From: Harmothoe impar
Taxonomy: Eukaryota; Annelida; Polychaeta; Phyllodocida; Polynoidae
Reading direction: 5' to 3'
Assembly: GCA_947462335.1 (NCBI GenBank)
Contig: OX381714.1
Location: 35,922,025-35,986,024 of the forward strand
DNA length: 64,000 nt
Shown: positions 1-10,984 of the stretch, one piece after another
How the letters are laid out: each line of letters starts with the position of its first letter
Numbering within the stretch: position 1 is the first letter of the stretch
The notes under the pieces: generated by a model
Database searches by the model: none
What the model was told of the DNA's origin: nothing
Seen by the model: only the letters and a program-made list of their open reading frames with translations
Position numbers and translations under genes: made by a program

Positions 1-153
1 CGTCACAACATCGCCAATTATTATGCGATTCAAACAACAAAGGTTGCAACATGCTATAATGTTTTTGAGCATTATTTAGATCTTAGTTACTATGCATTAA
101 TGCAATAGACACTTCCAAAAAGTCTTGGATCATCACAATCTGCAGCTGACAAT

Positions 154-670
154 CGTATATGGGGGAGAGCCTATGCTGGTTCCAGAGGCATGTGCCAGGA
201 AGCTAAGGTATAGTCGTGTGTCATGCCTCCATTTTCACCTTACTGCAGTTTACTTTGGAGGGTTCTCTCTCATTTACTATCTGTTTATATTCTGTATAAA
301 TTAGATCAATGTTTTCCCCATGACATGGCCTTTAATTAGATAAGCTTACAACAATGCGAATATTTCAAATCTCAGAGAAATAATGCATTAACACCTCTGT
401 GGGTGACCACATGTCAGTCAGTCAGAGTGTGATTAATGCATTGTCTCTCAATTAGGCTAAGTCCCTCACTTCACACCTGAGACAATGGGGAGGTGATTAA
501 GGTGATTAAGATAGGGGTGGGATGTCACCCATCAGTCTTATCAGTGTTATCTGTTGCCATTGTTCCTAGGTGTGAACAGTGGCTGATAACAGATTTACCC
601 ACAATGCACTGCTCTGAGTCAGGGGACAGAAAGAAAATGGCCGCTCCCATGCCATGTAGGCCATCCTCCC
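154..670. repeat. Dispersed ~500 bp repeat, copy 1
   Basis: This stretch matches 14742-15245 in the same orientation. It starts at a GTATAYGGGGGAGAGCC motif and ends near GCCATGTAGG, with many shared blocks: the TTTGGAGGGTTCTCTCTC block, the AATTAGATAAGCTTACA block and the block around the GACAATGGGGAGGTGATT motif. The copies differ by scattered substitutions and small indels, so they are old. No terminal inverted repeat, coding capacity or target duplication was found. It may be part of an unrecognised transposon or a diverged segmental duplication. Confidence 0.8.
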
Positions 671-781
671 TTTAATATGCCTACCTAAGAACAATACGAT
701 GAACGATCAAGAAAGAACGATTATATGTCTGACATGACAGCTCTATATTAGTCCACACATTCAAATAAAAAAGAATCCATC

Positions 782-929
782 TTCAGAAATAAAATAAAAA
801 CGTTTTCAAAGTCATCCTATATCCACATTATCTAACATCAATAGTACAGTTCATTTTCAGAAATAAAATAAAAACGTTTACAAAGTCATCCTATATCCAC
901 ATTATCCAACATCAATAGTACAGTTCATT
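782..929. repeat. Tandem duplication, 74 bp unit x2
   Basis: Two adjacent copies of a 74 bp unit starting TTCAGAAATAAAATAAAAAC. They differ at only a couple of positions, so the duplication is recent. Non-coding. Confidence 0.9.
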
Positions 930-1424
930 TCCAAATGCCATATATCTGTGGAATTTAAACCTTCCATTTACACCCTATACCCTTCCTGCAGCAGGTGGCT
1001 AATGTCTTATTTATCTGGAGAGTCTAAATCAACACCACCTCTCCGGCACCGTGCCAGGTAACCGCGGCACATATTTGCAGGGTATCATCTTACGTATAAA
1101 TCCTAAAAAGTAAAGAATCTCCCTTTCATACAGTAATGTACACTTTTATTAAAGGCTATTTTGGATGTTCAATATGATGTACATCTAGGAGTTTGTTCAA
1201 CAAAGGCAGGCGTTTGGTGACTTGGAGTATGGTTTCATATCAAACACACCTTCTCAAGGTCGTATTCCATCATTTTTCTCTCTCCCTCTCTTTCACTTAG
1301 TATAATAATGTATCAAAGGATCGAAGTGCAAAAAGAAAGACTTTTTCTTACTGAAAAGGAAAATGCAAATGATTGATTTCACATATCATAGGTACCACGG
1401 GCATTTAGATCCTGATGAGTGTAC
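930..1424. other. Unassigned sequence
   Basis: No gene, repeat pair or recognisable motif was seen here. Confidence 0.4.
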
Positions 1425-1625
1425 TTCAAATGGGAGAGAAAGAAAGAAATAAAGACAGGAAGGGAATGGATACAGGAAAAATACCGAAGAAGAGAACTTT
1501 TAATGAACGACATTCAAGAAAGACAGTTATTGAAGTAGGGGGAGAGATAGGGAGAACGGAAAAAAGAGAAATAAGGGAAATTATTACTGGTGGAGGCCGG
1601 GGAGGGGTATAGAAATAAGAGAGAC
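1425..1625. repeat. Purine-rich low-complexity tract
   Basis: The plus strand is strongly purine-rich (GGGAGAGAAAGAAAGAAA and similar). The open frame across it has only Arg/Lys/Glu/Gly-type composition and is best explained by the base bias, not by a gene. Confidence 0.6.
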
Positions 1626-1865
1626 CACGTATATAACTACATCCTCCGTCCGTCCTTCAGTGGACAGTAGGGGCCAATCTTCAATACCTCTAGCCCACCA
1701 TGTGCCAGAGAAGCACAGAGTAACCTTTGACATGGCTATACTCGATAAGCCTCAGGGTCAAGATGGTTTCCCACAAAGAGTTAGTCTGCAGAATGACACA
1801 AGTCTCGTCCTGAGAATCCTCACCCTGACCCCCAGAGTCACCCCAGGCCAAATGTCCTCCTGAGA

Positions 1866-1885
1866 GCGCATGCGCGGTGGCCATT
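1866..1885. promoter_or_regulatory. NRF1-like palindrome with adjacent YY1-like core
   Basis: A perfect GCGCATGCGC palindrome (1866-1875) is followed at once by a GGCCAT core. NRF1 sites with nearby YY1 sites are common at animal TATA-less housekeeping promoters. No downstream exon was identified, so the role is inferred from the motif alone. Confidence 0.3.
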
Positions 1886-2115
1886 GAGCAAGATCTGAGT
1901 GGGTCATTGGTCGGTGGCCCCTTTTGTAGTCGTCCCATTCATGTTGAGCTTCCATTCAGTCTACTGACTGTGCCTCTGCCCCTGTCCTAACCTTCCCCTT
2001 TAAGGGAATCATCTGTCATTCCCCCTCTCGGCCGCCACAACATGCCTTTCGTGCTCAAGGAGGCTCCATCACTAGCGGGCCCTTGACGTTGACTTGATAT
2101 TGATGTTAGGAGCAA

Positions 2116-2168
2116 CCAGTAGAGGGCGGCAGGGAGGTAGACACAGGAAGGGAACAGGTGCGCATGCG
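2116..2168. promoter_or_regulatory. CTCF-like motif followed by NRF1-like palindrome
   Basis: CCAGTAGAGGGCGGCA (2116-2131) fits the bilaterian CTCF core. TGCGCATGCG follows at 2159-2168. With the NRF1-like site at 1866 this makes 1.86-2.17 kb a possible CpG-associated promoter region. Confidence 0.3.
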
Positions 2169-2320
2169 TGAAGGTACAATGGGCGATAATTGAGTGTTTG
2201 AACTCTGGGGCGCGCTTCGTTTACTTGCTAGCCTCGTTCTGATGTTTGCACACTGAGTTAGGGACGCAGGGCAGACCACCCTGACCGAAAGGCATCTTGG
2301 GTAGAAGTTAAGTTTAGCTG

Positions 2321-2380
2321 GTTAGAGTGTAGAGTGTGGGGTTGATAAAAAGGGGAATGGGTTAGAGTGTGGGGTTGGTG
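2321..2380. repeat. Short imperfect tandem repeat
   Basis: The motif GGTTAGAGTGT...GGGGTTG occurs twice within about 60 bp in a G-rich stretch. Non-coding. Confidence 0.5.
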
Positions 2381-2611
2381 AAATGTGGGGATGGGCATGA
2401 TGGGTAGGTGTGGAGAGAGGACGGTCGTAGGGACGTAAAGTAGGTGTCTGCTGGGGAGATTAATCAAAAAGGCAGGACACGACAGCCCCGCCCTCAATCC
2501 CTCCCCACTTCCCACCTTCCAACTTCCCCCTCAAGACAAACTCCGCATGACTCTTCAAGCACAACCCTAGATCCCATGTGGCCGCTCTATGGCAAGTACT
2601 ATGCCTGGAGA

Positions 2612-3300
2612 GTTGTACATAAGTCTCGCAAATTCGCGCGGGAACAGGGGAGAGGCTCATCACGTGACAGGTGTTGACCTCTCCCATGTCTCACGGCTTC
2701 TCGAGTTCTCTCAGGGTCACCGGGGTCAGTAACGAGATCTGAAGGATGCGAAGAGGCCAGAGATAAACTTAAATGCAATAAGTCCATCAAAGAGCTTAGT
2801 AGGTGTACTCAACAAAAAACAATGATATGTGACGGATCCAGATTGTGAGCCTGTCTTGATAATTCTGCAGATGAAACATGTGGATTTTGTTGTAGAATCT
2901 AATTCAAATTAGAACAATCCTGTACCCCGGTCCTGTACATGATATTGGGTGAAGGATTATAGTGACAATAAGTAGACCTGATGGAGTGTTCATTATTTTA
3001 ACAACAGGGTGTGTGGTGGATTTTCTTTTTTCTTGGGGGAGGGAGAGGATAACCTCCTGGTGTTAGAAAATGAATTCTCCCTAATCATATAGACATTGAT
3101 TATGTCACTTAACAGTGTCTTTAGAATTGTAGAAACCCATAAACGATAATGCTCCTAACCGTATTCATGTTGAAACATTGGGTTCCAATGACTCCCTTGA
3201 ATTCATTTGTTCCTAAGTTCTAATGTATAAGTACATCCCCCCTCCCTGCACTCTCAGAGACAAGGTGACACCCCGCGAATTTGCGAGACTTATGTACAAC
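2612..3300. mobile_element. Non-autonomous element with 27 bp perfect terminal inverted repeats
   Basis: The left end (2612-2638) begins GTTGTACATAAGTCTCGC, and its exact reverse complement occupies 3274-3300. The 689 bp unit has no transposase frame, which fits a MITE. No clean target duplication was seen. From 2983 it contains a sequence matching one terminus of the element at 8598-9531, so at least two element families overlap here. Confidence 0.65.
2983..3060 (+). mobile_element. Truncated end of the GGAGTGTTCATT family
   Basis: GGAGTGTTCATT followed by TTTTAACAACAGG matches the left terminus of the full element at 8598-9531. Only one end is present, so this is a fragment nested in the 2612-3300 unit. 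Confidence 0.6.
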
Positions 3301-3994
3301 TTCTCTCAAAAACGCCACCCTTTCCATAGATTCTCAGACAGAGAATAACCCTTTTTTGTGGGAAAAGATGACATTTCAAAGTTCAAAACAAGACTGATCT
3401 TTCTTCCGACAGTGTCTTAAAAATAACAACACTGGTCCTAAAAATACCCAACTCTTCCCGCACTGACGCCATAACCAAGTTTATGGTATTGTATATGGTT
3501 TATGGTATCATCCTTGATAGGTCTGATAAATGCAAGAAAGCAGAACATAAACTATAGTATAAAACAGACCATAGATTCCCAGAGACATATGCGCCCTTTG
3601 ATATGAAGAGACGTACTATCAGAAGGTCAGGGGGTAGCCCCACTGATGCCAAGAGAAGACAACTCCTGGGTGTCTGGGTGGTCTGTGGGAGGGCCCTGTG
3701 CCCTGGAGGAGCCAACACAGTACTAATGAAGCACCCTGGAGTGAGGGACTCACCCCTCACTGGAGACATGTCAAAATGTTTATATGTCTGTGGCTCATTC
3801 TACCATAATAAGTACACAGTGAATGTAAGGGTGTGAACTGTTACAGTACTTCTTCTATACAATATTCTAGACACAGAGGGTTGGAAGGTACTAGATGGGG
3901 TTAAATAATGCTACTGTTCATTGACAACAGTATCCTCCTTCAGTACCCTCTACTGATGTGGTTCTTAAACCACAAATCTGGATATTTACTGTGT
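3301..3994. other. Unassigned sequence
   Basis: No supported gene or repeat. Open frames here are short, overlap on opposite strands and show no recognisable domain. Confidence 0.4.
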
Positions 3995-4332
3995 TATCAG
4001 TAGTTCATTACACAGTTGGTGATAATAAAACCATTGTATCATATAACTTGTGTATGCTATAATTAGTGAAGACATCGTAAACTGTATCTAAGATTTGGTC
4101 GATTGAAGCTGCTGACGGTCACCTGTTGATTAGAATTACTACTAATTCATCGATCTCACTGGGTGTGCAGTAGTAGTACGTGCAGTGTCGATTCTATAGG
4201 AAACTTTCTCGTAAACATTTCGTAAACCCTGCATCAAGCATGTGAAGGATATGCAAGACCTATTGTGATAATAGTAAATGTTCTGTTACACATGTGCTTT
4301 CTAATATCCATATCAGATATTATACATTGGTC
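3995..4332 (+). repeat. Direct repeat X1, upstream of A1
   Basis: 338 bp that recur at 4465-4802 with essentially one mismatch. X1 joins A1 at a CATT core. It is either pre-insertion flanking DNA or a duplicated piece of the element; see the finding on this locus. Confidence 0.9.
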
Positions 4333-4465
4333 CCTAATTTTGTGAAATTGGGGTTTAATGACTGGCGCGAAAAGTTGGTGGCGCCACCACCGGAACGCTC
4401 ATGAACTACTCCACTCTCCAACGCAGCGTCCCTTTTATCATCTACTCGGCGTCAGCGTGGTTTGT
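4325..4465 (+). repeat. Split direct repeat A1 of a degraded PAT/Ngaro-type element
   Basis: 141 bp, identical by eye to 5791-5931. It starts at the CATT core and continues GGTCCCTAATTTTGTG. In elements with split direct repeats, A1 is the 5' terminus and is repeated internally as A2. Confidence 0.85.
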
Positions 4466-4802
4466 ATCAGTAGTTCATTACACAGTTGGTGATAATAAAA
4501 CCATTGTATCATATAACTTGTGTATGCTATAATTAGTGAAGACATCGTAAACTGTATCTAAGATTTGGTCGATTGAAGCTGCTGACGGTCACCTGTTGAT
4601 TAGAATTACTACTAATTCATCGATCTCACTGGGTGTGCAGTAGTAGTACGTGCAGTGTCGATTCTATAGGAAACTTTCTCGTAAACATTTCGTAAACCCT
4701 GCATCAAGCATGTGAAGGATATGCAAGACCTATTGTGATAATAGTAAATGTTCTGTTACACATGTGCTTTCTAATATCCATATCAGATATTTTACATTGG
4801 TC
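4465..4802 (+). repeat. Direct repeat X2, fused to the recombinase frame
   Basis: Second copy of X1, placed between A1 and the truncated recombinase. It supplies the ATG and first 13 codons of the chimeric open frame. The junction with recombinase homology follows ATTGGTC, the same bases that open A1. Confidence 0.9.
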
Positions 4803-5519
4803 TCGGCCCTCTCATCATATCAGTCAGTCACAGTAGCAAAAGGAGCAGCAGCACTGAGGCCGCATGTCCCATCACCATCTCCACCCCTGACTCCCTCAGA
4901 TCTGTGGCTCGTGTGTAACTACTTGGACCAAGCGGAATCTGGCTGTGTACTGAAAGCGGCCATTTGTGTAGGTTTCTTCTCTTTCTTGAGACGCTCAAAC
5001 TTACTCTCCCCTTCAGCATTATTATGGCAAGGCCCACACACCCTCCTTAGAAGGGACATCATAAGTACTCCCACAGGACTTTACGTCACAGTCAGGTCGT
5101 CAAAGACAATTAAGGCAGGCACCCCCCCAGCTGTTCTCCTACTTCCTAGAATCCAAGGTGAAATAGTGTGCCCCACCACGGCTTGGGACACATATGTGTC
5201 AAAGTACCCGGCACTGGACATCTCACCTGCATTCATGACACCATGGGGGGTCCCCCTCACTAACCAGACATTGGTAGCCACCATACAGACTGCTCTACAG
5301 GCTGCAGGATGCCCCCATGCACTCAGCATAACCGCCCATTCATTAAGGCGTGGAGGAGTCCATGCCGCATCGACTGCAGGATGCAGTGAAAAGGACATAG
5401 CCATGCACGGTACATGGAAGAGCATGAGTGCACTAAAGGCCTACCTTCCCTCACAAGCATCAACGGCGGTCGCCACCAAATTGGCTTCCTTATTTGCATC
5501 AAACATCCAGGACAGTTAA
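4764..5519 (+). pseudogene. Truncated tyrosine recombinase of a DIRS-superfamily retrotransposon
   Basis: The 251-codon frame aligns by eye with roughly residues 95-322 of the intact recombinase at 35208-36176. All catalytic-domain signatures are visible: the box I Arg (FLRRSN, R76), HSLRRGG (H192, R195), the HGTW His (H215) and the tyrosine nucleophile (Y227). In DIRS elements this enzyme integrates circular cDNA without target duplication. The N-terminal domain of about 100 residues is missing; the first 13 codons come from repeat X2, so the ATG is fortuitous. Neither gag nor RT-RNase H is present. The catalytic half has no stop or frameshift, so decay is recent or it was moved in trans. 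It shares only the family fold with the element at 34-40 kb and belongs to another lineage. Confidence 0.85.
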
Positions 5520-5794
5520 AAACCTGATATCATTGTTGTTATTATGTTTCGTGACCTACTGACCTACTTTTAAATGTGTCAAACCCTATATAATTAGGTC
5601 AATCGTATTTTAATGTTATGTAAGTTAGTATACACAGGTAAACACAAAATGTGACCTCTTTACGTTATTGTCATACATGTACCTACTACCGGTAAACCAA
5701 AGATTTCATGACGTGAAAACAAAGTGTAACTGTTATGTTCACATTCGTATATAAAATGCAAATATATACCCAAAAATGTAGTCGTCTTGTCATT
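5498..5794 (+). repeat. Split direct repeat B1
   Basis: 297 bp nearly identical to 5979-6275 (TAAGTTAG versus TAAGTAAG is the one difference noted). It begins inside the last recombinase codons and ends at a CATT core that abuts A2, exactly like B1 of the element at 34-40 kb. Confidence 0.9.
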
Positions 5795-5931
5795 GGTCCC
5801 TAATTTTGTGAAATTGGGGTTTAATGACTGGCGCGAAAAGTTGGTGGCGCCACCACCGGAACGCTCATGAACTACTCCACTCTCCAACGCAGCGTCCCTT
5901 TTATCATCTACTCGGCGTCAGCGTGGTTTGT
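5791..5931 (+). repeat. Split direct repeat A2
   Basis: Second copy of A1, joined to B1 through CATTGG. It is followed by 47 bp of unique spacer (5932-5978) before B2. The B1-A2 junction mimics the joined ends of a circular intermediate. Confidence 0.85.
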
Positions 5932-5978
5932 TTACCGCCCGCCCACCCTACAGTATCATGTAGTAAGGACTCAGTATT

Positions 5979-6275
5979 ATCAAACATCCAGGACAGTTAA
6001 AAACCTGATATCATTGTTGTTATTATGTTTCGTGACCTACTGACCTACTTTTAAATGTGTCAAACCCTATATAATTAGGTCAATCGTATTTTAATGTTAT
6101 GTAAGTAAGTATACACAGGTAAACACAAAATGTGACCTCTTTACGTTATTGTCATACATGTACCTACTACCGGTAAACCAAAGATTTCATGACGTGAAAA
6201 CAAAGTGTAACTGTTATGTTCACATTCGTATATAAAATGCAAATATATACCCAAAAATGTAGTCGTCTTGTCATT
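5979..6275 (+). repeat. Split direct repeat B2, 3' end of the degraded element
   Basis: Second copy of B1. Homology ends at CATT (6272-6275), after which flanking sequence begins (ATATCTATC). No target duplication is present. Confidence 0.85.
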
Positions 6276-7166
6276 ATATCTATCATTGGTTCATCCTCAA
6301 TATATTATTGCAAACTAATCTGACATTTTGATATATCATTGCTCAAGTCTTCTAAAGCCCATAACGAGCAGAAAGTGAACCCCAGCCTTTGCCAATTCAT
6401 CGCTCTATATCATCTCATCAGAGAGATCAAGCATCTATAACAAGGTGACATCAAGATTCACTAAGGTTCCTCCCTCCTCGGCCCAGGTGAGCACTTCATG
6501 TCTTCCCTCGGTATGCCCATCCCCATCAACCCCTCCTCAACTTTCAGCTCAATTCCTAGCCGTGCTTACAGTGCTTAAAGGTCACCATGTTTTAGCTCAG
6601 GGTTCGGTCGGTGGCTGCTCTCATCCTACTCTCGTAGAGTAGTATGAAATGAAACCTGTCTGGAACGATGATCATAATTTGGCAAATTTCCTAGAGTTGT
6701 CAAGTCTGATTATGTCTTCTGGTCCCCTGAATAACCAGAGTATGTATTTGAATATAACTGTACATAATTTCATTGTTCCTACTTTGTCACAATTTGACAA
6801 TAAGAACTTAGAGCACACATCATTTAAAGTTCCATTCTCACCAACAACATGTCACTTGTTATTTGACTATAGAACAGTAGGCCCAACTAGAAAACTTGAT
6901 GTTGACCCTTGATGGGAATTCCACTTTAGTTTTACGTAACAAAGTTCTACCTCGGTGGGCCCCATCTTTAGGACTTAACGGCTTGTCATAGACATTGATC
7001 TCCCAGGGGCCTGGGGTCTTACTTTGATGACCTTTACAGAGGCTGCAGACAGTGATCTGAGATTTTACTAACGGGTGCCAAGTGGTGTGGGCGTGTCAAA
7101 GCTAGATGTCTGCTGGGAGCTGGGAGCGTGCCTGTATGTTGATATAGGTGTGAATATACATATATA
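6276..7166. other. Unassigned sequence
   Basis: No supported gene. Two short plus-strand open frames (6445-6642 and 6649-6912) have no recognisable domain. Confidence 0.4.
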
Positions 7167-7444
7167 CAGGGCCTAAGAAATTAGTTGTGTTCAGGTAACA
7201 TAGCCCATAGAAATAGGGTAGGAGGGTGGATTTGCCTTACCAAAAGATTCTAAGGATTAAGAGAAAAAAATTCTCCCATTTCTCATCTTTTCTGTCAATT
7301 TTCTTTTTTAAGGAAAAAAAAGTATTTCAGTAGTAAAATCCCAATAATGCCTTCACAATGCATTTAAAAAAAAGAAAATTAGGGTAGGCCCCCAAAAAAT
7401 AGGGTAGGTTGGGATATTTGAACACAACTCTTTTCTTGGCCTAG
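7167..7444. mobile_element. Small MITE with imperfect inverted ends
   Basis: The left end CAGGGCCTAAGAAATTAG, followed by TTGTGTTC, is mirrored at 7415-7444 (GAACACAACTCTTTTC, then TTGGCCTAG). The flanks read ATA on both sides, which would fit a TA-targeting Tc1/mariner-like MITE. The interior is A/T-rich, with AGGGTAGG motifs near each end. No coding capacity. Confidence 0.6.
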
Positions 7445-8597
7445 ATATGAGTGTAGAGAAATCACTAGTTTGCACTTTGGCCAATACAAATGTTTCTTCA
7501 CTAAACTCAAAGAACCTCACCCCTAGACGGTGACGTCATTTGTGAACGTTCCCTCAGTGTGAAGGTAAGGTTGTGGGTGTGTTTGTGGTATATGGGTTAA
7601 GGTAACGGTGGCTGGGTATGATGAAGAGGTGGAGTATGGGTTGGATGGGAAGAGAGAGAACAGCTGGGAGGCTGAACAGGTAGACATAAACAAACCTATA
7701 CATTTAGCCTTGTTTGACATTCAGAACTGATTCAGGGGGGGGGGGGTCCTGGGGGTCTGGACTCTTAATTTCCCTATCGACGACGGACCATTATTTGTTC
7801 GTATCTTTTGATAGCGAATCCTTGATTATTATTAGACCAATAAACAAATATTGGTCCACGTTAATGCTGGCACTTACCAACAACTGGGCCTCTTCCAGTT
7901 TCCGAGACCAATTATACATACTAAGCGTCTGGCAGTTCATAGTTAGCATTGTTGCTCATATGTTGCTCATCCATTGTAAAATGAACAGGTAAAGCTTCAG
8001 ACACAGATAATCAGTTGGTATTATGTTTAAACTCACGGATATTCAGGGTTATCAGGGTTATCATTTAATTATTAATATGATTTATATGAATATGCATTTA
8101 TACCATTAGAAATAAAGAGGGGGGAAACCCAAGGGGTTCGGCAATACACCGCCATACTACTGCATCTATAGAGAAGGACAATGAGTCAATATACTGTCAA
8201 AATGGTTACCTCTATTTTATCTTGAGTTGTGCCCGCTGGTTAAATCCGGTCCACGGGTCAACCCTCATTTCGATAGATTCTCATGAACCCAGCAGAGATA
8301 AGAAACTTACAAAAAGTAACGCCTTTCGTTGTTTACATTCAAACCATTAATCACTATGACAGGAACAACTTGACAGAGATATAACATACATTTACTCCTC
8401 ATATATATCATTGAAAACTACCTTAAAAATATATCTGCCACACCACAGTAACACCTAGTGGGAAGCCACCCAAAGAGTTGGAATAGGCAGATCAACCAGA
8501 CCCAGAGGGACCCGCATTTATCATACACCTAGATAGGGTTTGTATAAAAATAAACCCCCTGTGTGTGTCAGATCGGCAGCACCTAGAATGCGGTTAG
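7445..8597. other. Unassigned sequence with a G-run
   Basis: Contains a G homopolymer near 7735-7747 and a GTGACGTCA motif near 7530. No gene was recognised. Confidence 0.35.
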
Positions 8598-9531
8598 GGA
8601 GTGTTCATTCTTTAACAACAGGGGGATTGATTTGGGAGGGGGCGGGGTAAAAGATGTTGACCTCTTGACCAAAGGGGGGGGGGAGTAAATAAAAGGGCAA
8701 CCCCTCTTGAGGGGGGGGCAAAAGAAATTCACCTGTTTTGAGCGAAAAAGGTCAGGGTGGATTTTGACCCCTCGCCTTGAGAACTTAGTGCGCCCACGCC
8801 AAAAAAAAACTTACTGCTCCCCCTGTGAGGCCCCTATCCCTCAAAAGGCCCCTATCCCTCAAAATTGGCTCGTTTGAGATATAGAGACCAGGTGAAGTCC
8901 CTATGTGCTAAACAGCTCCTATCTCTCAAAATGGTTTGAGACATAGGGCCTATGTGAAGTCCCTAAGTCACAAATATTTTTGGCATGTCCCTATCCCTCT
9001 AAAGCCACTATCCCTCAAAAGTCTCCCCTTGTTGATGACTGCTCCCTAAATAGGAAAGGCATTAGTCATTTATTAATTACAGGCTGTATAATGGGTATGG
9101 GAGGGGATGTTGGTGGATTTGGGGGAAACCAAAAAGATTTGAACTCCTTGAAGGGGGGACCAAAAAATATCGCACCCCTTTTTAGCAAAATAAACCCACA
9201 GGTCACTATAGCGCAAAGGGGTTGGCCACACCAAATTTCAACCTGTCTGAAGGGGGGACCAAAAAGATTTTGACCTCCTCCTTTCTATTTTTTGGGCCGA
9301 ACCTTGAACGTGTTCTTGTGAGGCATGCTTTCTTACTGCGGAAATGCTTTATGCTGGATAGGGGTTTTGATACTTAGGGATCCTTTGTAGGATAGGGGCC
9401 TGACATGTCCCTATCTCTCAAATGTGCCATAAGTCTCAAAAGGCCCCTATCACACAAATATTTGAGGGATAGGGGCTTTTTGAGACTTAGGGGCCTCACA
9501 CCCCCTCCTGTTGTTAAAAAATGAGCACTCC
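8598..9531. mobile_element. Non-autonomous Harbinger-like element with CCCTATCCCTC repeats
   Basis: The left terminus GGAGTGTTCATTCTTTAACA, continuing ACAGG, is mirrored at 9507-9531 with two mismatches. The flanks are TTA (left) and GTTA (right), compatible with the 3 bp TWA duplication of PIF/Harbinger transposons. The interior is a degenerate array of CCCTATCCCTCAAAA-like units, forward near 8830-9020 and in both orientations near 9405-9490, plus AGGGGGGACCAAAAA blocks. No transposase. Confidence 0.65.
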
Positions 9532-10919
9532 GTTACAGAGAAAGGTAGGGCAGGGAAGTAAGGCAATGTCTTGCACGGTGCAGGTGTAACATGTGGTGAG
9601 GGGGATTGGGTGGAGGACCCTGCAGCTGGCAATAGGGTGTTGGAATATCTACCTGCTATCAACACACACCAACACAGCATACACGATACTGAGTAACATT
9701 GCCACACAGCTGATAGGCTTTCCTTCGTATGTGTACAATGTATACCCGCTTCCCAACCAAGTGGCTCTGTTTTGAGAAGCCCATTTTCCACCAGAAGGAT
9801 ATTACCATATTATTGGACCACACCAGAGAATTTGTGTTTTAGTAAAGCTATGACTGTACATAAAGTATCAGCCCTAGTGCAGAGCCTTGAGGGACTCCTG
9901 TTGCATTTATTGAGTTGGGATGGAACTTTATATGCTACATGAGTGTGGGCCAATGCTGGCGGCAGAGTCAGATACAACGGTGTAGGTAGTGTTTATACAC
10001 ACCACTAGGTGGCAGGGAAATAAACATGGGGCATTATTTGGGGAGGTTGCAGACTCAGCAAAACATGTTGAGACTGGAGTTACTACTACCCAGTCATTTA
10101 CCTAAAACTTCAACCAAAATGAACAAGCTTTTTGACCACTAGAGTGTATTGCACCCTCGATAATACCCTACACTTACAAAATACGTTAACTTAAGCAAAA
10201 CTTGTATGCACCGGTTATTGCCCTGAGGTAAATAAGCTTCCACCTCGAGCCTAAACACATATTACTGCTAAGTGTAGTCAGCCTCAGGCGATTCCATTCC
10301 CGTGAATGATGAGGGTGCATGCAGCAACTATTGTTGGGGTACAAGAGCTATTTATGTGTCAGTGCTGATAGAAAAAACATAGTACATCTAATTGGAATAA
10401 AGTATGAGTAATCTTAAACCCAATAATTCATGAGCTGTTTCTCAAGATGAACTTGGAACAAATTCTGAATAAAAATAATTTCGATATTTATAAACACGCA
10501 TGCAAATGTTGCATGCGCCTATGTGAATTCATGCATCCTGTTTCGTATAAAGCTTCCTTCCTGGTCTTTCAAAGTAACTGAAGTGTATTCCTCTGAATCA
10601 AAATGCTCTGCTATTTAGTAATGATATGAGGCTTTCTTTCTACATGTATAAGCATTCCTCTGTGGACACGCCCCTTTTGGAACTCAAATGCCTCATGCTG
10701 AGACATATCTCTGTGGGGCACTGAGATGTGTGATATATCACAGCAGGTATCACACCCACCCCCTGTGACCCCCATGAAAGACGTGAAAGACTACCAGATA
10801 CTATTATAGGCTGTGTAATATACCACCCTAACAAGCCAGCATGGTATGCCTCATTAAATCTAGAATTTTATGATCATACAATGTTATTAGCCTTCCTCCA
10901 GCTTCTTACTATTGCTGGA
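9532..10919. other. Unassigned sequence with CTCF-like and octamer motifs
   Basis: Contains CCACTAGGTGGCAGG (10002-10016), a close CTCF-core match, and an ATGCAAAT octamer inside a GCATGCAA/TTGCATGC inverted repeat near 10498-10516. No gene was recognised. Confidence 0.3.
10002..10016 (+). promoter_or_regulatory. CTCF-like motif
   Basis: CCACTAGGTGGCAGG matches the conserved core CCASYAGRKGGCRS of bilaterian CTCF. Motif evidence only. Confidence 0.35.
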
Positions 10920-10984
10920 TGACTAACCGTGAACATGACGAAATGTAGCTAGTACATCGGCTGGGGTACGTGACTGTAAGAGGT
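10920..10984 (+). repeat. 65 bp direct repeat, copy 1
   Basis: TGACTAACCGTGAACATGAC onward recurs at 11623-11684 with a few mismatches and a 3-4 bp indel (CTAGTA versus CGA). The copies are 704 bp apart. Origin unknown. Confidence 0.85.

Noticed and set aside
1415..1612. 65-codon Arg/Lys/Glu-rich frame
   Set aside because: Purine-rich low-complexity DNA; no domain or splice context.
3995..4802. Long terminal repeats of an LTR retrotransposon
   Set aside because: The repeats are not terminal, lack TG..CA ends, and flank A1 rather than an internal coding region. The tyrosine recombinase and split repeats point to a DIRS element.
5081..5425. 114-codon minus-strand frame
   Set aside because: Shadow of the recombinase pseudogene on the opposite strand.
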